DNA of 64,000 bases from Burhinus oedicnemus (taxonomy: Eukaryota > Chordata > Aves > Charadriiformes > Burhinidae), in the NCBI GenBank assembly GCA_008921705.1, contig VFFE01009182.1, positions 2,415,136 to 2,479,135 on the forward strand, written 5' to 3'. The translations under genes and the position numbers were made by a program. The notes beneath the pieces are model-generated. The model saw only the letters and a program-made list of their open reading frames with translations, made no database searches and was not told where the DNA came from. The stretch's first letter is position 1. Every line of letters begins with the position of its first letter. This document shows, one piece after another, positions 11,590-26,200 of this stretch.

Positions 11590-14500
11590 AGTTTCTCTTC
11601 CTACATCCCTAAGCAAAGCTAATGGTTGTAACAAGGAACTCTTAAGGTATTGAATTTGGAAATGGAATTTGGATGGAAAAACCTAGGGCTGGGCCATATC
11701 CTCAGACACACACTTGTAATTTCTATCTCATGGTACAACCTAAAATCTACACAAGACCCAACCCTTGCCTTACTTGTAGATCTGTTTAACAAGGGCTCAC
11801 GCTTTGGGGTTTCATTTTTTACTGTTGCCACCCTGTGGTCATTGACAAAGAAAAAACTGTTCTCTGTCAAAAATATTAGGAAAAACATGTTGGGAATTCA
11901 AAGAACAACTCTTTATAGTTTAAGTATCTGGAAGACAAAGCTTTAGATAAAGTTATATGGGTAATCCCACTATGTCATAACAGCCATTTAATTTTCTATA
12001 TTTTTGTAGGAATCTTATGCATTGACTTCAAACTAGTGAGTCTTCTGTTTCTTAATCTTAGTTGCAGCAACATCCTGAACCTATAGCACAAGAAGTTATT
12101 CACAGGAACACTACCTCCAGCATAAGTTAATTGTTTTACTTGTGTCACTTTTGCCATCAACTGTCCTTACAGGTATAAATTTATTAATAATTTTGGGGGT
12201 TTTTTTTACTTAACTTGCTATATCCCAAGAAAAATAAAACTATATAACTCTATAATTTCTTCCCTCTTTCAAACTGTAAAATTCCTTACTGCATACTTTT
12301 GGGCATGAAATCTCTATGCTTATGCTTCTTTCCCTTTCTGTATGCAAGGGGTATTGACACATTCAGTCTTGTTTTCAATAATTCAAAAATAAATCTAGAA
12401 GAAACACAACTCAACTTCTGACTCAGTCTAATTATATTTTTTTTTTTTTTAAATCTAGTGAGGAAGAAGTATTCATTTAAGACCTGTAGGTAGTCAGTAT
12501 TTTCTTAGGCACAAAAAACCTACTCAATTAACATTTATCTTTATACTAGTTCCCATAAAGTTATTTGCTATTATTACAGATTATCTGGCTTTTCCAAGTT
12601 TTACTGTTAAGATACTTGCTTCCAGCTGTTGAGATACTTGATTACAATAGGAAGAGGGGGGAAGAAGAAAAAAAAACCCACAAAAACTGACATCTAAATT
12701 TCACTCCAGTAGCTGTGTAGGTACCAGGAATAAATAAAACCAGCAACATCCTATCTACCTTCTAGATCTTCATAAAAGGTCTAATGCAGAAAGCAGATTT
12801 CAATAATTTTATTTTGCTCTTTTGTAGTTTTAGAGCATTCTTAAAGTGTAGTCATTTAGAAAATCAGTGCCTTGATAGCCAGTACACTCCTCCTAAGCAT
12901 GGGAAGACTGTGTTTCCCCAAGAAAAGCAGACGCAACCCTAAAATACCTTTCAAACCAAGGATTAGGGAATTCACCTGTAGGGTGGGGTGGGAGGAGACT
13001 TAGACAAGGAGACCACTGAGCCTGTGGTGCACATCACTGCACAAGTGCTCTAAACATTTTATTCCCTTGCGAAGAAAAATTGGAATAAAGTAATTTTCAT
13101 CCGTACTTTAGCTTCCTTTGTTTTTCTCTGAAATTTTTAATTAACAACATACGTCCATTTTAGGACTATGCTTTTTGGGGGTGTGGAAAGGGGAGCTGAT
13201 ACTCACATACTGTACACAAAAACATTTATTTCAGCCTGGCTTGACCTGGTAATTTTTAAAGTTTTCTATCTACCTGCTGAACTGAAGAGTGAATTATTCT
13301 TACAGCTTGAATGAAACTCTCCATGAATATTCTCTGCTGGTTTTATCTTCACAAGTTCTACAGTTAAGTGAATGATAGTCTTCCATATTTCATTTGTAAA
13401 TCTCTTTATGAGAATGTAGATCATTAAATGTAATAACGTCAGATACATCACTTTATTCATTAACACAAAAATATCTAATTCCATCTGGCTAGCGAGACCA
13501 GTTGAGCACCCTACATTTTGCAACATCAAGAGTTCACATAATTTCAGGAAATTTGCACAGAGAGAAGAACGCAGTGAGCTTTTCACAAATCAGAAGGACT
13601 CTTAACATCATGAAAGCAATAGCAAATTTCTTTTTAGCCGAAATCAGGTTAATGACTAGCTCTCCTCTCATGCATTTTTATCAACTCTAAGTTTTTTAAT
13701 GTCTTCCTAATCCCCCAGTCATCATGAAGGTGCACTGACCCTCAGCTTTACCAAGCTGTAACTTCAATTACACTAGTCTGTGAAAAAGTTAATTAGAATA
13801 TACTTCCATAGCAGTAGAATATAGAAGCAATATAAATGATGACATAGAAAAAGGAGATAATGTGACAGTAGACTAGTAAAAAGGACTTCAACTATGAATT
13901 AATTAACCTAAAAAACATGCAAAACAACCCCTCTTTCACTGTTATAATATCACATCTTTAAAATTTGCATTGCCTATTTCTGTACTGTCATCAATAAACA
14001 GCATTCTGATACTCAAATTCAGCTGTGGCCTGAGTTCATTTAACGCATTGTATTCATATGAGGCATTCATTATTTCTCCCTATTTCATCAGCCCTTTCCA
14101 TTGATACATAATAGAAACCCTCACTCAAAACACTAACAAGGAGTACCTATCATGTAAGGCCAACTAAGCCGGTTGCTGAATCCAAATGAACAGCCAGCCA
14201 AGCCTCTACTCCATATAACTGGATGAATCAGACACACAGGGAAAAAGAGGATGCATGAGTAAAAGCTTCAGGGATTTGGGCCTCTGAATCCAGATGATCC
14301 AAATTCAGTTATGTTGCTAGTAGATTAAGAAGCATAACACAGACCCTAGAGAGAACTGCTTAGTGGTCATAGAGTCATCAAAAAAAATGAGACACTCTTG
14401 AAACACTGTGGTTATAGATTTCTAGGAAATATTTTTATCTGTGTTACAGAAAACACCACGTAAGTTACAGAACTCTGACAGTATGCTATAATATTAATTT

Positions 14501-17500
14501 CACAAAATTTGACAGCAGGTAACTGCAGTCATTTTATGTCCCCCACACCCTTCCCAACCACCATGCTTTTTTAAAAAATAAATAATAATAAAAAAATGTT
14601 TTTCCACTCTCTGAACACTACATTTGTCTCAGGGTAACACCGTACTCCGCATAGTAACACTGCATTCTAGAAATTACTTTTCATTGATTTATTTTATCAC
14701 TGTGATTGTATACATACAGTATGCAAAAATATGGTGCATGTCCTATCCAGAGCCTAGCTATATTATTATATGTACAATGTGTTGATCTGTCCAGCTTTGG
14801 AGTAAACAGGCAGCTTAAAGCAAAATGGAAGAAACAGCTAAAGGAAAAGTGGCTGGTGGATTGAGCAGGTGATTAGACAAAAGATAAAAGTTTAGTGTTC
14901 CCAGCAAAAATATTTTAAAAGAACACTATCAAATTGAATTGTTACTTCAACAAGGAGAGGAGAAAGGCAAAGGACACTTGCTGAATATTAGCAAAAAGCT
15001 AGTCTTATTGGTAGACAGCAGTGATCTACAGTTCTGCATAATAGGCTCCCCGCTCTATAAATCTGCTCTACTCCGCAGCACTTTCCTGAGAAGGTGATAT
15101 ATTTCTAAAAAGTTCCATCTAAATGTCACCCTGAAAGCTTGCCGTGCTGAGGACCATTCTAAATGTCAGAACAGTCTCATGCGACCTATGACTGAATTTA
15201 GGATTAGTCTGCACCACATTTTCCTAAAATGAATTTCTAAGACTATGTTATGCATTTGGAATTTGGATTTTGATTTGTGCCATTATCTAGTCTCCTTGCC
15301 TTCAAAAGCACAGACTTTTTTCAGTTTGCCTCAAGTTTTCAAGGCTCAATGTGCTTGGAAAGAGCAATGAGAAATGTTACAGTGGAACACTCCTCCTGCA
15401 CCCTTTGAAAGAATTAATCCAAATCATGGCTGCATTTTGGATTTTTATCTTTGCACAGGTACCAATTCCTTTACAGAATGCAGAGAAAAGTACACTTCAT
15501 TAGCTCCACTGTCCACAGAACTGAACACAAAGAGATAACAAAAAAGTTGGATCCCTACAGCTCTCATAACACAGAAACAGATGCAATCTTTAAACATCTT
15601 TGGAAAACAAAAAATGATTGAAATGCATTAGATATCTAAACTTGACCTAAGCAAGATAAAGAGGTCATCCATACATTAAAATGAAGGCACAAGGATATCA
15701 AAGAGGGAAAAACATTTACTGAAAATAAGTGTGGAATTAAAGACTTTCACAGTTTGTACTCACATGAAAGAGACACATGCATTAGCTTATAGGAGAACAC
15801 CACCTAGTTTTCAATGGATTTATAAAATGATTCACATTATGTTCACTTTTTTTGTTTCAATAATCATTAGCACCCATTTACTCTTTAGCCTCAACTCATC
15901 CCATGTTAGTTATCAGAAAATCAAAGCAGGGAGAATCCTTGACAGAGGAATGGATTATTTGGTACACAGGGTCCAAACTCCTCTGTTTAAAGCATTTCTG
16001 GGGTTTGATTCATAAAGTCTTTCTTGGTGAATTCTGTGGGTTTTAGTAAGAAGTGAACTTAAGCTGAAGCTTTACGCTTGAGAAACTTGATTGCCTTTTA
16101 CAAAATACTTTTTCTTAAAACCTGCAGTTTTGTTTTGTGTATTCTACCACTATCCAAGGACTGACTACAATTAACCACACAGTTTAAAAGAAAAAAGTTT
16201 CATTAACTGATAGATTAAAAAAAATGCATTCCATGCCACATTCTACAAAAATTTATTTAAACTCCAAGAATGTTTTATTACAGAACGTATGACCATCTAA
16301 TTCAAGAATAAATTTCAATACACATCTGAAGAAGCACAGCTGAAGACAATGCAATGTGCAGCTTCAGCTGCAGTAGCATCTGGCTCGTGACCAAACTATA
16401 TAAATATAGTTCTTTCAACAATTTTTAAGGAAAGAACAGCACCTAAGAAAACAAACAGGACAAAACTATAATACAACATCCTAGTCTGAGCTTAATTGTT
16501 ATATAAGATATACTAAATAAAACGTCAAAGTAAGGCTTAAGTAGGACTTAAGGGAATCATAATCCATATATTGGCCCTCTGAACCAAAATTAATTTCATC
16601 TTAAAGGCTATATAGCTCATTGTCATAACATTTTGGATGAGAAAACTGAATTGGGGGCACTATTCATCGCATAATGCTAATAGTAGTCTGTATCACTTAT
16701 TACTGTAATAAAAGGTAGCCCACAAACTAGAGAGGGTATATGGAAGAGGTTAATAGCACAGTCATCTAAATGCACAGTTAGTACTCTGCCAAATTCACTG
16801 CATTAGATTTTATTTAGTGTTACTCTACTGCATCCTGCATTACCAAGTGTAAAATAAATTGCACTTTTGTAGCACGCTGTAACTGTTTTATGACTTCTAT
16901 TTATTAGAAATACTTTTACTGTTTTCAGATAAAATATAGAGAAATAGTCAAAAATGCATGTCTCACCTTTGTTACAAAGCACTCAAAACCTACTTTGAAA
17001 ACACTGAAAATTTGCTTTGCACTAGGTTAACATATGTTAGGTAATTCCACAAATTTTACCTTGCAATTTCATTGTTACTATAGAAATCCTACCTGTGATT
17101 TTTAAAGAAGTTTTAAGATTTCGTTTCTGTACTAAAACATCAAGTAGCTATCCTTTGTACACTCTTTCTCACGTCGTCAGTGTATTTTTGTCACACAGAG
17201 TACTAGATGGATTAAACAATGCCATCATCAGAACTCACCTTCAGCTAAACATAGGAACATGTTAAGCTTCAAAAGAAGCTGAAAGCAGCATTTGGGTTCA
17301 TGTTTTGAGCTTTCTACTTACTGCTTCAGTTTCTGGCAATCTTGGGCATCACACTCCAGTGACCCTTTTCTGTAGAAAGTGGACCCATGCAGAAACACAA
17401 AAGCAAAGCAAGTTGCAACAGAATAAGCCAGCATCACCACAATAGTGATTCCCCAGCAAACACACCAAGATCAAACTGTAGGACACATGTTTATATTTCA

Positions 17501-18839
17501 GAATATTAACCAACCTCTTTCATAATCTTAGGAAACTGAGGCAGGCTATTCCAGAATTGCCCACTATAACATTTTATGCTGTACACCTCCTCAACACAAA
17601 TACACTGGCAGGAATCCCACCAATTCTCAAAAAAATTGAAGTAAAGCTTGTACAGACTTTCATTGGGATTAGTTCATCTTCAGCTATTGCTTGACCTTCC
17701 TGCATGCTCTCTGGGTGTTATTTGACAGTAAATGCACAGAATGACTCTAACCTGTCAGTTTAACTTTGGAAGATGTTACCAAAATGTCCTTGTTCATCAA
17801 TCCATGGCAGTCATTTACCTGGGGACCTTAAGTCTGAGAATTATAGGTCACGTTACTATACACAGGCACAAAGATCCATGCAATATAAAGCAGGCAGCCA
17901 AAGCTACCAATGTGCATGCTGAAAAATAACCTCCCTCCCCGGTCTCCAGGAAAAAAACTATGAACAAGTGACAGATGAATGACAGGCTGGATCCTGTTCC
18001 ATATATTTTAGGTGCTTTTTTTGTTGGATCAGTATGCAGTTTTCAAGTATTTATGGGTAAAGTCATAAAGATTTTTGAAAGGGAACACCTGAAAAAAAAA
18101 AAAAAAAGGAGTTCATACAAAGTAGATTCTTGATATGATACTCTGAGGTATAACAAGAGCTGTATAACTGATATAGGGTCAACCAAAACTTTGGTTGGTT
18201 TTGTGTTGTATTTTTTTAAACCATCATGAAAGTAGAACACACTCACCAGACGACTGCACACTCACAGTCCAAAGCAGGGACTTAAACCTCATTGCCTCTA
18301 GACATGCAACAGTGGTCAAGCTACTGGCTATTCTAAGGTACTTCCTTCCCTCTCAATGTTTTCTGTGAAAAACCTGACTCACTGTGATGAGGAAACAGTC
18401 TTTTTAAAGAATACTCAATTATACAAAAAGAATTTTCCTTACTGAAAACCTGTATTTTCTATTAAGTTTTAAATATCTAGCTGGGGTGGGGGGTGGCAGA
18501 ACTAGGTCCTTGATTTGCAGGAAACTATTTGAATGTTAAAGGAAGGATGGGCTTAGGGGGAGCTGTGAGGGTCTGGTTTTGTTGGGTTTTTACCCCACAG
18601 GAGCTGCAAAGACTTGAGGAGAGGCAAAAGACTCGGCTCAGGTCTATACTTCATCATCCGTTTTCAAATTTGAGGAACTCCTGTACTTACAATTAGAAGG
18701 ACAATTTGCACTGGAGAAGAAAGGAGAAAAACCATGCTGTTTTCTACCATGGAAGCAGAAAATCCTCTTTAAGCAGTGGCCAACATTTGAAGAGTAGTGA
18801 CCACATTTTGCTGGGTGGTTAAATATTGCCTGCCTGGCA
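11590..18839. other. AT-rich non-coding stretch, no recognised gene
   Basis: No recognisable gene or transposon. The minus-strand open frame 13266-13586 (106 codons) resembles no family I know. A G-rich patch at 18483-18496 has three G-tracts. The remainder consists of short random ORFs and A/T homopolymers (for example 12439-12451 and 18091-18107). Confidence 0.55.
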
Positions 18840-19310
18840 ACGCTTCTGATGAAGTGACGACTCCGGCCCACTGAAGAAAAAAGACCAAACCATTCTTGGC
18901 TACTCCTAAATGCAAGGTGGGGGGAGATACCTGGAGCAAGGGGGAAAGTTTTCCCACTACCAACGGTGAGAAGAGCTGAGAGGTGAAGCTGAGCCTGGGA
19001 AAGGAGGCCTGCTGCTCCTACCCTGCCGAACATGGCTGCTTCCATCCCTAGCTCAACAGCCAGGCCCTGGCGGGCAGGGACGGCCTCACCAGGCAACCCA
19101 GCCCTGCTTCGGCCTGGCTGTGGCCTTGCATTTGGGCACCCAGCGCCTCGGCCCAGCAATGGGGTTGGGGCTGCCTGGCTCAGCCCCGCTGCCTGGCAGC
19201 ACAGTGGGGTGGGGCGGGCCTGGCCCAGGAGGCCTGGTACTCTCCCGGCACAGCTGATCAGTGCCAGCACTGGCACCGGCATCTACCCACTTCATTTTTA
19301 AGCGGTTTTC
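18840..19310. other. GC- and CpG-enriched patch, possible promoter or old exon
   Basis: About 15 CpG dinucleotides occur here, while the AT-rich flanks have very few. The centre (19030-19270) is strongly GC-rich. A YY1-like site (core ACATGGCTGC) lies at about 19030-19039. An ATG-started minus-strand open frame of 212 codons (19282 down to 18644) crosses the patch, but it resembles no family I know. Its first 80 residues are rich in Gly, Pro, Ala and Arg, as expected from any GC-rich sequence, so I do not call it a gene. The patch could be a small promoter or CpG island, a decayed repeat, or chance. Confidence 0.3.
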
Positions 19311-19439
19311 AAATTGATTTCAAGCGGATCTGCTACCATCTCTTCCTCACCCTCTCCCAGTACTTCAGGGTTTCTCAGGTGAGATAAGTGCCTTTTCCAC
19401 CCGGATAAAAAAAAAAAAAGTCAATTTATCTTAAAGTCT

Positions 19440-20250
19440 TCTTTTCAAAATAAGGGCAATCTTCTGTTTATCCACCTTTGTTTTTCTCATCAATTTTTAT
19501 ACTCCCTCAACTACTTTTTGTGTTCCTCCCAGGCTTTCCTTGGATCTCTACCTCTCAATTTGTTTTTCCTCTTATCTGCAATTGCATTTTGTACCTGCTT
19601 CTTCATCCACCTTGGCCTTTTTTTTTCCCCCCCTTCTAGTCATACTGTATTTATCGCTCTATGACACACATCACCTATGGGCAGCCATTAACTCGTCTTT
19701 CAACGCTTTCCATTTCCGTTCTGTGTTCCTCCTTTATAGTGCTTTATCCCCTTTGATTTCACCCACCACTGCACACATCCAGCCAGCCTTTCTCTCTTGA
19801 ACTTCAGATCTGTTTAATTCTTCATATGCCTAGCAGAAGATCAAAACAGGTCATGGCTACCATTCAGGTGCCAGCATCCCCCTGCCCTACAAAGCGTTGG
19901 TGTGACATTTCCACTGCGCTCACTAAGTGCCCAGCCGCACTGTGCCAACTACATGGGCAGGCGACAGCAGGAATAGACTTCTCCCCACCATCACTTGCAA
20001 TGCAAAGGAGGTACTACATTGGCAAGTAAAAGAGCACAAGAGAGCAAAGGAAGAAAAACACACAACAGCAAATACAAAGAACAAAACAAAAATGCAAGAA
20101 GAAATACAGAGAAATAACAAGCTCAGCAATATTATCTTACAAGTAGAACACATTTCCACCTTAAAGCAAAAAAACACACCCACAAAACCAAAAAACCCCA
20201 CACCACCTCAACTCCATATGAAAAAGCTAAGTGTAGAAACTTTTTTGTAG
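19440..20250 (+). other. Strand-asymmetric pyrimidine-rich then adenine-rich stretch
   Basis: The plus strand is markedly pyrimidine-rich from about 19440 to 19810, with T and C runs including a T-then-C run near 19619-19635. It then becomes A/C-rich from about 20030 to 20220. The open frames in it are by-products of the skew. I recognise no gene or named repeat family. Confidence 0.4.
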
Positions 20251-23200
20251 AAATGAACAGGTCTAAAACATTTTGGATTATATATTTTAAATTTTGGTCG
20301 TAACGCCACCAAACGTATGTCCACCCAAGCTATTGCAATACCTCATTTTAATGACAACTCTGGGTCTTTAGACATTATTCTGTTACGCATTTTGCCCTCT
20401 TACTCTACACTGTTGGCTCTCCCCAAGGGACCTGCCTGTGACCAGCAAGGTGCTCTGATGTCTCCGGCCACCAGCCTGGGACACCACCATAGATGTCACT
20501 CACCATCTGAGCAGCACCATGCTGCTATGCTGACCCACCTGTGATGTGCAAGTCCCCAGCAGCCAAAAGTTCAAAACCAATGAGCTCTGGCTTCCCTTTT
20601 AAATGTTGTGCAAACTCATACTGTAGCCTTAAGAGAGTCTTTTACGCTAATTCATACATTGCCTATTCGGTTACAGAGCTTGATCATATGCTCAGATACT
20701 AATCAAGCTTCCAGTATGTGTAGCAGCTCATATGCTATTCTTATTATTGTTGAGGCAGGGGGGAGCAATGAAAAACAATATCCCATTAAATCAATTAGAT
20801 TATAAGCACTCTGGTTTTGCTTCTGTCTACTTCTAATTATTCCAGTCTGCCAATATCGCCAGTGTCAGCACAGTTTCACATACCAGATCATGATAATGAG
20901 CAACACAAACTTTTGATCTCTGATATAGAATTTTTCACCAATTAACAAGTTAACAGTTAATTAGGCTTAAACCAAAAAAAATATCATCATCATCTGATGC
21001 TTGTGCAGCTTGAAGTTCTCAATTATACTGTGGCAGTCTAGTGGCAAGGAGCAAGGCAGGTAAGGATCTATGAAGCAGGGCAGATTGGAATCTTCAGCAT
21101 CTGGGTGGTTCTGTGAAACAGCAGGCAGATGCCGACATTACGATTGATAATGATACAACAGAATTCATTTTCACTTTCCTTAAAGAAAAGCTCTACCCAG
21201 GGCTGGCCCCACAGCTCTATTCTGTGTTTTGTTATATTTATTAAACAAACAGCCTTCTAAAGAACAAACCACCTAAGCCAACAGCCATGTAAGAAAATTC
21301 TTCACAACCAGAAGTAGAAGTAGGTAGAGTTATCCAGCTGGAGATACCACAAAATGACAAGTATCTGTAGCGATACATTTAAGGTGGTACGCAGTTTTGC
21401 AGCAGAAGTCAGAGTAAGGCTAAATGAATACAAGTGACAAACCTTATGAAAAAAGCTAATTATCAGAAAAATAAGATATTTTTGTTTCTACTTATGACTT
21501 GAATAGTCATCTTGTTCAAATATACAAAAAATGAGGTGATTTTTGGTTTGCAAAATCTAGTCTCTTTTAAAAATGAATTGAAAGATAACCATTAGGGTGA
21601 GTGGAGAATAAGAGCTCTGCCACCACTTCACACGAGTCCATAGCAAAGGAGATGAAGCAGCAGGCTTAGTTAATCTAGCTTGGGAAACACAGCTGTTCTC
21701 TGTTGGGTTTTAGCAATTTGAAAAGTAAGGCTGAAAAACATTGAAGCAAATAGTTTGCTCTAACTAATCATTCCTTTGCTTCATGCTGCAATTTAGACAT
21801 GTTGTCTTCTTTTCCCCATTAGGACTGGATTTCCTCCAAATTCCTAAGAAATAAAGGCTGCCTCTAAGATACTCTTTTCTTCTCTTTCAAAAGAAATAAC
21901 GGGTTTAAATATTCAGCCTAACTTTGATATCATTTTACAAATTTGGTAACTTTGTTATACAAGCAGAATTTAAGTAGTTTATGTGCAGATCCTTAAAGCC
22001 ACTGTGCTAACAAACCCCAGCACCATCTGCAAAGGATTCTCAGATTAAATTGGACTACAGTCCTCTGTCTTCTGTTTGTGCTCCTTAAATCCTCTTACTG
22101 CATTGGTAGAAAAGGTATGGGCACTCTTACATTTTCAGAGTCAGTTTTGCCAGTGCTGTATAGCCTTATTAAACAGGTATAACATATTAAAAAAAAAAAA
22201 AGTAAAACATTCATATCATATGGTATATTTAATATGTCTGTTTCTATCCTTAAATAAAGAGCTAAATATCGCTTGATTTGCAAGATACTATAGACATTCA
22301 GAGGGTATGTTCCTTTTTTCCAATCTCACCACTACAACAAAGGACAGAAAAGGAGGAAAAAGAAGTCTCTGCACGTTGTTAACTTGCCCCATGCCAGTTG
22401 TTAACCACCCATGAATGCAGTCTCCCTCCATAACACCTCCTGACACGCACGCAAGACAAATATTTCAGGACTCTAGTGTGGATATACAGAGCTTGGGTCA
22501 CAATGAGAGTTGCCCACTGTCCACTACCTAGGGGATGATACCAAAATGAGTTGCTATTACCACATTTTCATCTTCAAGAGGGGCAAGAAAGGGTCTGTTT
22601 TACCACCACTATACACAGAAGTTTATTATTTGTATCTAAGCAAAATGCCCTGTTAGCAAATCAGAGAAGTAGCTTTCTACTGTAATCCTTTCCTGCTATC
22701 GTATTCATCATCATGCAAAGAATATCTTGGTATTGATCTGAAATGAAATGAATCTGTTAAAGTTTCCAAATACAGGAGCTAGTTCTTTAAATTCAAACTG
22801 CTGATCAACTCAAATGTTCATCTCTGGAGGTCCCACATGTAGCACACAGTGTTATGACAGCAACCATCATGTTCATCCACTCAAAGTGAAAGGCAAGAGA
22901 GAATAAACCCTGTAATCTTAGCTCTAAATTAACTTTGAAGTTCATTGGCCGGGGGGGGTGGGGTGGGGAGAACAACTTCTCCCTTAATTACAGACTTACT
23001 TTCTTTTTAATTAACCATAATAATTGAAGCATGACTTCTTAAAAGCCTCTTGCCTAACATCTTCCACAGTGGAAGCTTTTTGCTATCTGCGAAACAACGT
23101 TAAGTCTTGGAAAATTTCTGGCATAATCTGCTGGCTAATACTACTGTATATTGTACATCGTATCTTTCCTATAAGCCTTCATGACTTCAAAAAGTGTAAT

Positions 23201-26200
23201 TTCAGTTCTGTTTGTTTTTCAACTCTATTATTCCAAATAAAATAATTGCAGATTGCAAAAGAGAAAATATTCCCTCTTGATCATTCCGAATTCATAGAAG
23301 CACTACTTAAAATCTCTTGTCTTTACAGTTTTTATACAATTTTTAAAAAAAATCAAAAACATTAATGGTAACATCATTATTTGATAAAAGCTTTTTTCTT
23401 AGGAATATGTATTTTTCAGTCACATATAGCAAGGTTTTGCATCACCATATTAAGTAAAATGTAATGGTTCCATCCAGTGGTCATCTCCAGCATTGCAGAC
23501 CTAAGATCAGAAAGTAAAACGTAAAGAAATCTTTGCACTGAACTAATTGTAAAAATGACTTAACAGCATGGGAAAGAGCAGAACTGACTTGCTGAATTCA
23601 CATGGTAAGTGCTTAATAACGTATTAGCACGATCAGATCACAATTATAAAATATCTTTCTATTTGTAAAATACATATAATTGAAAACACATTTACCTGTT
23701 ATTAGTATTTTGAATTCATAACACAAAATAAAAATTTTACTTAATTTCTTAATTACCGAGTACAAAACCGAATACTTCTATAGTTATAAATAACTATCAA
23801 TTTTAAAAATGTCTTCTCTTTCCTATTTTTTGTAACATGCAGTATCCACAGGATCCAATACAGAGCTCACTGCTAAAAAATACAAAGGCATAGACAAAGA
23901 GACTCTCTCCTAGGAGCTTTCAGCATTGTTTATGTCCCCCAAACGCTTCAGCTGAAAGTGTCAACTCCAGATGTATTGATCACAGATGACTGACAGCAAC
24001 TTCTGTAGCACAGATACAAACCAGAGGGAAAAAACCACCCATTTTTTATGATGACTCTGACCTTCAGCATTTGGAAAAAAAGCAACAAACACGTCAATGG
24101 AGTCTGTTGGGCATCTTAAATGTAAAAGTAAGTATTTCTGATATGCACATGCATACATAGCTAATGATCACAGAAAGAACTAATGTATTGTGCCAGATTG
24201 CATACAAATCAGAAATGCAGAGCAGGAGCGGATGACGAGGCACAGCAGCCATGCCACCTTCTACAGGCTCAGGTAGTGAGCTGCACATTTTTATGTTGCA
24301 TCAGCAACTTTTGCCACTGCATTCGTAAACATCAGATGCTGTTAACTCTTGCTGGTGTTCTGGACAACCTTCCTCTGACAGCAACAGTTTCTGCTTACCC
24401 CGTTTCAGGTCATTAAGATCAGTCAAATCCACAAGACACACAGATCGTGACCTTGTCAAATCCAGTCATTTAAAAGACAGCTTCAGTTGGGGAAAAAGCA
24501 GAACGTGAACTGCTGTTTTCGTGTTCCTTATGTACTGGCACAGACATAGTGTCTTTGTTATTAAATAGGCATAATGCTCCCCACCCACGGCTGGTCTTCG
24601 CTACTCCAGCAACCCATATGGTGCCATTCATCTTTTCTCCCTCTCCTCCCTTTTCTTTGTGCCATTTTGAGTTGAAATCTGTAAGATCCAAGCACAGAAT
24701 GAGTTATGAATAAAGCTTTCTTCACACTTATTTGTCCCTATAAACCCTGCCACTAACCTTAAAGGCCATTTCCCTATTCAAAGATTAGCAAGCAAAGTTT
24801 CCCAAAAAGTGTAATGGTGCTAGCACTGATGCTTTTATATCAGCAGCTCAACTTACTGAGCAGTGACAGCTTCTGCTTGGCTTATATGAATTCTGCAAGT
24901 ATTTATTTCAGAAGATAACCATCAAATGAACAGCACAGTCTGCCACTAGCTGCAAACTATGTCCATCCCAGAGGCTAGTAGCCATTCTGTATTTTACTCT
25001 AGGAGGTACAACAGACCAAAGCAGGGAAAAATTCAAGGCTGCTTATCAAAGTTCAGTGCAACTTTCTGATTTGTGAAAGATTTTCCAGGTTCAGCCACTG
25101 GGAGGAGTGTATCAGTGCAGGCGTGCACAGCAGGGAGATGGAGAGAGCAGACTGAACTGCTGAAGAAAAAAAATTGTACCACAAAAGTCATTAAAAAAAA
25201 AAAAATCATTAGTTATTGTCTTCTCCAGGGTGAGCAACCTGACTGGGATTTGAAGAAACACGAAGACTATCCCTATCCCAAAAAAACCCTATCAACAAGG
25301 TTGTGGGGAAAAGGCGGGGGGGACACACTGTGCAGGTAGAGAGGAAGCATTCTTGAATTTCAGAGTTGGAGGATCACCTCAGGAGCTAGATTATCCTGCC
25401 AATAGCACATCCTTGTAGGAGGAGCTGCTGTGACACAAATCTCAGCTTCGCAGTACACTGCGAGCCCCCCAGGGCCCCCATGGCTCTGGGATATGAGGTC
25501 TGGTCTCTCTGCAAATGGCAGGTACCACACAGCCTCCCCAAGCACTCTTTGCATTTCTTATCTCAGCCTAGTAGCTGGACATCTTACCATCCCACAGCTA
25601 CATGTGACAGAGAAATATCACTACCAAGTGGAGTATTAGGCACAGAGATGTTAAAGCTACATCCACAACGGGCACATTCATTAAAATGCTTAGTGCTGAC
25701 AAGTCTTAATATCTGGGCACCTTGTAGCCTAGACATGGCCCTGAAATGAGACAGTCAAAAAGCAATAGAGATAAAAACTTCAGCAACCACTACACTGAGC
25801 AGGATGCTACCAGATATAGCTAACAGGAACCTATAATAAGGAGGTTTTGATGTCTCCAGATGTTAACTCCCACACCTGTTTCTGCAACTTTGACCTACAG
25901 GAATGAACCTTTACCTATAACCATGGACCTTACTTCAAAACCTTAAAAAAAAAGTGCAAAGCCTTTAAATACATAAGCAGGGGGAGAAGGAGGAGGGGAC
26001 ACTAAATAATAGTACCAGCACTAGATGAAATACAGTAAAAGTGAACAAAACAGTCCTTGAAAGACGGACTACAACTCAAGACTTCCTAACAAAAAAGAGA
26101 GCAGGAAGCCACGCAGCTTATTCCGTTTCCTCAGTCTCACAGTCTAATGAATATTTTTAAATTCCTTTATATGAAGTACAATGGCTTTTGGATGCTTACA

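Noticed and set aside
13274..13357. An 84-bp minus-strand segment with acceptor-like and donor-like edges whose entry phase fits the 55850-55968 exon.
   Set aside because: The donor is only moderate, the 28-residue translation matches no family I know, and the intron would exceed 42 kb. Phase agreement alone happens one time in three.
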